Source of the DNA: Betaproteobacteria bacterium
GTDB lineage: Bacteria > Pseudomonadota > Gammaproteobacteria > Burkholderiales > Burkholderiaceae_D
Assembly (NCBI GenBank): GCA_015655165.1
Contig: JAATFN010000256.1
Location: forward strand, 1-15,731
Length of the DNA stretch: 15,731 nt
Direction of reading: 5' to 3'
Made by a program: the position numbers and the translations under genes. The notes beneath the pieces were generated by a model. It ran no database searches. It saw only the letters and a list, made by a program, of their open reading frames with translations, and was not told the DNA's origin. Shown here in pieces: positions 11,962-15,731 of the stretch (within the stretch, counting starts at the first letter, position 1; the number at the start of each line of letters is the position of its first letter).

Positions 11962-13980
11962 ATGGCCACAATATCAGCATCCGGAGCAGGTTCAGGTCTT
12001 GATGTCGCAACCATTGTTTCCCAATTAATGAGTGCGGAAAGTAACGCACTCATTCCATTAACGACACAAGCCACCAGCTTTAACTCTCTTTTATCGGCAT
12101 ACGGCACCTTAAAGAGTTCGTTCTCGACATTTCAAACAGCGTTAAACAGTTTGAACACTGCAACGTTTAGTGCACAGAAAATGGCTGTATCCAATACGGG
12201 TACAGGCACAACGACCGATCCGTTTACGGCTGTTGTCAATACAGATACCGCAACCAAAGCACTTTCCCAGATTATCAAATCAGAGGGAATTGCCACTGGC
12301 ACAACATTTAGCAGTGGAGACTCCATTGCGATCCAGGTTGGATCAGAAGCACCCAAATTTATTACCTTGAGCGAAAACAAAACACTCGAAGGCTTAAAAA
12401 CCGCGATCAACGATGCCAAGGCTGGCGTCATCGCATCGATTACGACCGATGCCAACGGCGACCATCTGGTACTTGAAGCCAATGCGACAGGGACAACCAA
12501 CACGATAAAAGTCTTTGCCAATGGCAGCTTATCCCCATTTGGCTACAACACCAGCAATACATCGCCAACCACGATGACACAAACACAAGCACCACGCGAC
12601 ATAACACTTGCCGCATCCGGCGCACATGACATTTCGGTAACACAGTTAGCACAAGCGCATAAACTTAAAACCGAAGGTTTCACTAGTAGTGCCACATTTG
12701 CTACCGGGATCTTGGCAATTAAAACCGGTGCTGGTACAACAACCTTGATTAATCCGAAAAGCCCTACCTTGGCCGGAGTACGTGACGCCATTAATACTAG
12801 TACTGCAGGCGTCACCGCATCGATTGTCAATGATGGCACGCAATCCCACCTGATCATCTCATCCAAGGCAACAGGTGCCAACAATACAATCAAAATCACC
12901 GGCACTGAGAGCTTTGCTGCATTTAACTTCGATCCGGCAGCAGCACCAAGCACACCACAAACGGCTGCCGTTCCATCAGGGCAGACATTTGATGCAGCTA
13001 GCGGCACATTGACCCTGAAAGTCGGTACGACAACATCGACAATCGCATTGACAGGGGCGAGCCTGACATTGAACGATCTGCAAACACAAATCAATCCTGC
13101 CAATGCCGGTGTCACAGCGAGTATTAGCAATGACGGTACGAATAGCCATATCGTGTTGACGCCAGCAACTGCCGGCACTGCAGTGACATTGACCGGCACG
13201 GGCGACTTTACGGCATTAAACAACAGTAGCACAGGCATGACGCAAATGTCGGTAGCACAAGATGCTACAGTCGTCATTGACGGCATTGCAGTCACCAGCA
13301 CAACCAATGAAGTCAAAGATGCGATTTCAGGGGTGACATTAACATTGAACAAGACCACCACAGTCAACGATGAATTCAAACTGAATGTTTCCAATGACAA
13401 AAGTTCTGTTCAAAGTGCTGTCTCTGATTTTGTGGATGCCTATAATACGCTGATGAAGACGTTGAGTACGATGACAGCGTATGATGCGGACACACAAGTT
13501 GCCGGTGTATTGCAGGGTGACTCAGGCACTCGCTCTATCATCTCCCAGTTGCGTACTACCATGAGCGGTGTCGTTACAGGCAACAATACATTGAGTACCT
13601 TATCGAGCCTGGGTATTTCCATGCAAAAAGATGGTACTTTTAGTGTTGATGCAGTCAAATTGAATACTGCGGCAACCAGTAATTTCGAAGGTATATCCAG
13701 ACTATTGACATCGGATGATGGCATCATCACCAAGTTAAAATCACTTGTGGATGACTTTATGGCTGACACAGGCATTATCACCGAAAGAACCAACAGTATT
13801 CAAAAGAGTATTGATTTGAATACCAAGCGACAAGAAGAAATGCAAGCACGTTTAACACTGATAGAAGAACGTTATACAAAACGTTATAACGCACTGGATC
13901 TGGTACTGGCCAATATGCAAAACATGCAAGCCCAGCTAACGGCACAACTTGCTTCTTTATCAAGTTTGAATACGAACTAA
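11962..13980 (+). CDS. fliD: Flagellar hook-associated protein 2 (filament cap) FliD
   Basis: FliD forms the cap at the filament tip and guides flagellin folding. The 672 residues include the N-terminal FliD_N motif SGLDVATIVSQLMSAESNAL (11-30), a conserved C-terminal domain (about 430-600) with STLSSLGISMQKDGTFSVDA, and a coiled-coil end (about 605-660). It is longer than the typical 450-500 because the middle holds three Flagellin_IN-like repeats at about 109-195, 245-325 and 341-420. Each carries an 'AGV.ASI..DG..SH' core followed by a strand ending in a TIKV or TLTG-type motif. The last two are the most alike. GAGAGGG precedes the ATG at 11962. FliT (14502) is the expected chaperone. Confidence 0.96.
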   Translation: MATISASGAGSGLDVATIVSQLMSAESNALIPLTTQATSFNSLLSAYGTLKSSFSTFQTALNSLNTATFSAQKMAVSNTGTGTTTDPFTAVVNTDTATKALSQIIKSEGIATGTTFSSGDSIAIQVGSEAPKFITLSENKTLEGLKTAINDAKAGVIASITTDANGDHLVLEANATGTTNTIKVFANGSLSPFGYNTSNTSPTTMTQTQAPRDITLAASGAHDISVTQLAQAHKLKTEGFTSSATFATGILAIKTGAGTTTLINPKSPTLAGVRDAINTSTAGVTASIVNDGTQSHLIISSKATGANNTIKITGTESFAAFNFDPAAAPSTPQTAAVPSGQTFDAASGTLTLKVGTTTSTIALTGASLTLNDLQTQINPANAGVTASISNDGTNSHIVLTPATAGTAVTLTGTGDFTALNNSSTGMTQMSVAQDATVVIDGIAVTSTTNEVKDAISGVTLTLNKTTTVNDEFKLNVSNDKSSVQSAVSDFVDAYNTLMKTLSTMTAYDADTQVAGVLQGDSGTRSIISQLRTTMSGVVTGNNTLSTLSSLGISMQKDGTFSVDAVKLNTAATSNFEGISRLLTSDDGIITKLKSLVDDFMADTGIITERTNSIQKSIDLNTKRQEEMQARLTLIEERYTKRYNALDLVLANMQNMQAQLTAQLASLSSLNTN

Positions 13981-14037
13981 ACATATGACCCGGTTTCGGA
14001 TAAATTTCCCGGCTGTTTGTCATCAATGGAGAAAACA

Positions 14038-14496
14038 ATGTTCGGATCTAAAAAACAGCAGGGAGCGGATGCCTACGCCAAGATAGGAATCGAAACCGGC
14101 GTTGTCGCTGCTGATCCGCATAAACTGATCACCATGTTGTTTGATGGCGTATTAATTGCTGTTGCAATGGCTGAAAAACACATGCGTGAGGGAGACATCC
14201 CTAAAAAAGGCGATGCGATCAACCAGGCAATGACCATTATCGACAATGGTTTGCGCAGCAGCTTACGTCTGGACGTCGGCGGTGATATTGCCCACAATCT
14301 GGATGCACTGTATGACTATATTAACCGGCGCCTATTTACCGCACACGCCAATAATGATCTCGCCATACTAGACGAGGTACGCAAACTGCTAGGTGAATTG
14401 AAAACTGCCTGGGAAACCATAGCACCCGGCAACAATCATGCTACGACCGCCACATCATTGCCGGCCGTATCACAACAAAACAAAATGAAAGCTTGA
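14038..14496 (+). CDS. fliS: Flagellin export chaperone FliS
   Basis: The 152-residue protein is helical and carries the FliS hallmarks ADAYAKIGIETGVVAADPHK (10-29), LITMLFDGVLIAV, and NLDALYDYINRRLFTAHANN (88-107). It binds the C-terminus of FliC in the cytoplasm, prevents premature polymerisation and delivers it to the export gate. I start at ATG 14038, seven bases after GGAGA; an in-frame ATG at 14017 lacks a Shine-Dalgarno. The last 15 or so residues are low-complexity. It lies 57 bases after fliD and five before fliT. Confidence 0.96.
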   Translation: MFGSKKQQGADAYAKIGIETGVVAADPHKLITMLFDGVLIAVAMAEKHMREGDIPKKGDAINQAMTIIDNGLRSSLRLDVGGDIAHNLDALYDYINRRLFTAHANNDLAILDEVRKLLGELKTAWETIAPGNNHATTATSLPAVSQQNKMKA

Positions 14497-14501
14497 GCAT
14501 A

Positions 14502-14840
14502 ATGAACCCGCAAAGCATGATCATTTTATATGAATCGATTGCCGACTTGACTCACCAGATGTTAGTCGCGGCAAACAATAAAGACTGGGACAAGTTGGTT
14601 GACATCGAATCGCATTGCACCACGTATGTCGAAAAATTCAAAGAATGTGAAGCGCAGGTGATGGCCATGACCGAGGTAGAACGCGCGCATCAGATCTCTT
14701 TGATACAGCAAATTTTAAGGGATAATCGGCGCATTCGGGAATTGATTGAGCCGAATATGCAGACATTATCCAGCATGATTAAAAATACCAGTAACGAACG
14801 TAAGCTAGCTAAAACCTATAACGTCAATCCAGGAGACTGA
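14502..14840 (+). CDS. fliT: Flagellar export chaperone FliT
   Basis: This 112-residue all-helical protein fits FliT, the FliD chaperone: SMIILYESIADLTHQMLVAA (5-24), KDWDKLVDIESHCTTYVEKF and ILRDNRRIRELIEPNMQTL. FliT sequences are weakly conserved, so identity rests partly on position right after fliS. In enterobacteria FliT also inhibits FlhDC; whether it does so here is unknown. The ATG at 14502 follows the fliS stop by five bases with almost no Shine-Dalgarno, pointing to translational coupling. A TTG three codons earlier overlaps the fliS stop and is less likely. Confidence 0.88.
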   Translation: MNPQSMIILYESIADLTHQMLVAANNKDWDKLVDIESHCTTYVEKFKECEAQVMAMTEVERAHQISLIQQILRDNRRIRELIEPNMQTLSSMIKNTSNERKLAKTYNVNPGD

Positions 14841-14841
14841 T

Positions 14842-15731
14842 GTGTTACCGCGGGCAGACATTACCGACATGATCAAGCCCGCCAGTGCGACGGGAGCGAT
14901 TTCGTCAATTGTCCCGGTTGCAGATATCAGACGCGAAGCATTGAGCAGATTGGCACAAATTTCCCTTGGCCAGGAACTGCAAGCTAAAGTTCTCTCTCGT
15001 TTTAATGATGGTACCCATCTCGTTCATGTTGCCAATACAGCCGCACGTATGGCACTACCAGCCAATGTGCGTGTAGGTGATGCATTCTTATTAACACTCA
15101 TTACCAGAGAACCGCGCCCGACGTTTCTATTGTCCCAAAGTATGCCCGCCAAGGTGCCTGCGACATTAGGTATGCCAAATAATGCTGTAGCACACACACA
15201 ACAAACATTACAACCTGGTGCTAGCGTTACACCAGCACATCAAACGCCCTTACCTGCTAGCCAGGTCGTACCTAATATGGCTGTGCCGAGTACTGCAACA
15301 TCACTGAGCAGTATTGCCAGAATGATTGATACATTATTGCAAGCTGCACAACAAGGTAACATCTCGAATGCCATTACCGGTAACAAACCGCTTTATAGTA
15401 GCCCGTCGCTACAAACCACAGCATTAGCAAGCAATTTACGTCAAGCAATTCAGTTAAGTGGTGTATTTTACGAGTCGCATGTGTTGCAATGGGCAAATGG
15501 AAAACGTGCTATTGAAGAACTACAAAAAGAACCACAGGCCCACATCAAGCAACGCATATCGTCTAACAACGATATCTTTCCACGTGCCGATCAGATGCAC
15601 TCGCAATCAGGGCAAATCATTCATTTGCAATTGAATGCACTGGAGCAACACCGTTTGATCTGGCAAGGTCAGGCATGGCCAGGACAGGATATGCAGTGGG
15701 AAATCACACAAGAACCTGACCGGGAGAAAAA
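14842..15731 (+). CDS. fliK: FliK-type flagellar hook-length control protein (partial, 3' end outside window)
   Basis: The frame is open to the right edge, giving 296 codons. The start is GTG 14842 (VLPRADITDMIKPASATG), one base after the fliT stop, with AGGAG six bases upstream. The N-terminal half is Ala/Pro/Gln/Thr-rich and low complexity, with an early folded part near residues 30-110. Near residue 202 comes LSGVFYESHVLQWANGKR and near 263 a QLNALEQHRLIWQGQAWPGQ stretch, both recognisable from betaproteobacterial FliK-like proteins encoded next to fliT. FliK measures hook length and switches export specificity; other FliK copies may exist elsewhere, so this could be a paralogue. Confidence 0.82.
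   Translation, partial: MLPRADITDMIKPASATGAISSIVPVADIRREALSRLAQISLGQELQAKVLSRFNDGTHLVHVANTAARMALPANVRVGDAFLLTLITREPRPTFLLSQSMPAKVPATLGMPNNAVAHTQQTLQPGASVTPAHQTPLPASQVVPNMAVPSTATSLSSIARMIDTLLQAAQQGNISNAITGNKPLYSSPSLQTTALASNLRQAIQLSGVFYESHVLQWANGKRAIEELQKEPQAHIKQRISSNNDIFPRADQMHSQSGQIIHLQLNALEQHRLIWQGQAWPGQDMQWEITQEPDREK

Noticed and set aside
12543-13400. Long minus-strand open frame of 285 codons inside fliD
   Set aside because: Its product is a Val/Ala/Leu-rich composition typical of an antisense shadow of a Thr/Ala-rich gene; it has no family likeness and fliD is clearly the coding strand.
1-15731. CRISPR array, rRNA or tRNA genes
   Set aside because: No regularly spaced direct repeats and no tRNA- or rRNA-like sequence were noticed anywhere in the window.

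Overview
The window looks like the chromosome of a betaproteobacterium, most likely Burkholderiales and probably Oxalobacteraceae. That placement is inferred from protein style and gene order (rpsF-priB-rpsR-rplI near dnaB, and fliC-flaG-fliD-fliS-fliT-fliK with a TPR-glycosyltransferase next to flagellin); nothing here fixes the genus. Every gene I call appears intact except the two cut by the window edges.

Left part, minus strand (1-6880): a promoter at 6852-6880 drives rpsF, priB, rpsR and rplI, ending at a strong hairpin terminator (5245-5270). Further along the same strand lie dnaB (565-1953) and a DUF47/PhoU-like gene cut by the left edge. In related genomes dnaB usually follows rplI closely. 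Here about 3 kb separates them, holding a LysR-type regulator (minus strand) and, divergent from it, three genes on the plus strand: a protein of unknown function with alpha-beta barrel flavour, a small tautomerase/MIF-like protein with an N-terminal proline, and a metallo-beta-lactamase-fold hydrolase. This looks like an accessory insertion carrying a small regulated enzyme cluster of unknown substrate. dnaB has a perfect TATAAT box seven bases before its ATG, which suggests its own, nearly leaderless promoter.

Middle (6881-7882): a divergent intergenic region separates rpsF from lexA. It holds a perfect 12-bp inverted repeat and two tandem LexA (SOS) boxes. lexA is complete with its cleavage site and Ser/Lys dyad, and ends at a clear terminator.

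Right part, plus strand (8014-15731): a flagellar filament locus. It starts with a large TPR protein with a C-terminal glycosyltransferase-like domain, a candidate flagellin-modifying enzyme. Then come fliC (flagellin) with two sigma-28-like promoter candidates, flaG, fliD (filament cap, enlarged by three internal repeats), the chaperones fliS and fliT, and the start of a fliK-type hook-length gene that runs off the right edge. These genes together make the filament (FliC), cap it (FliD), and keep export substrates soluble (FliS for FliC, FliT for FliD). The most novel material is the rplI-dnaB insertion; most other items are regulatory structures.
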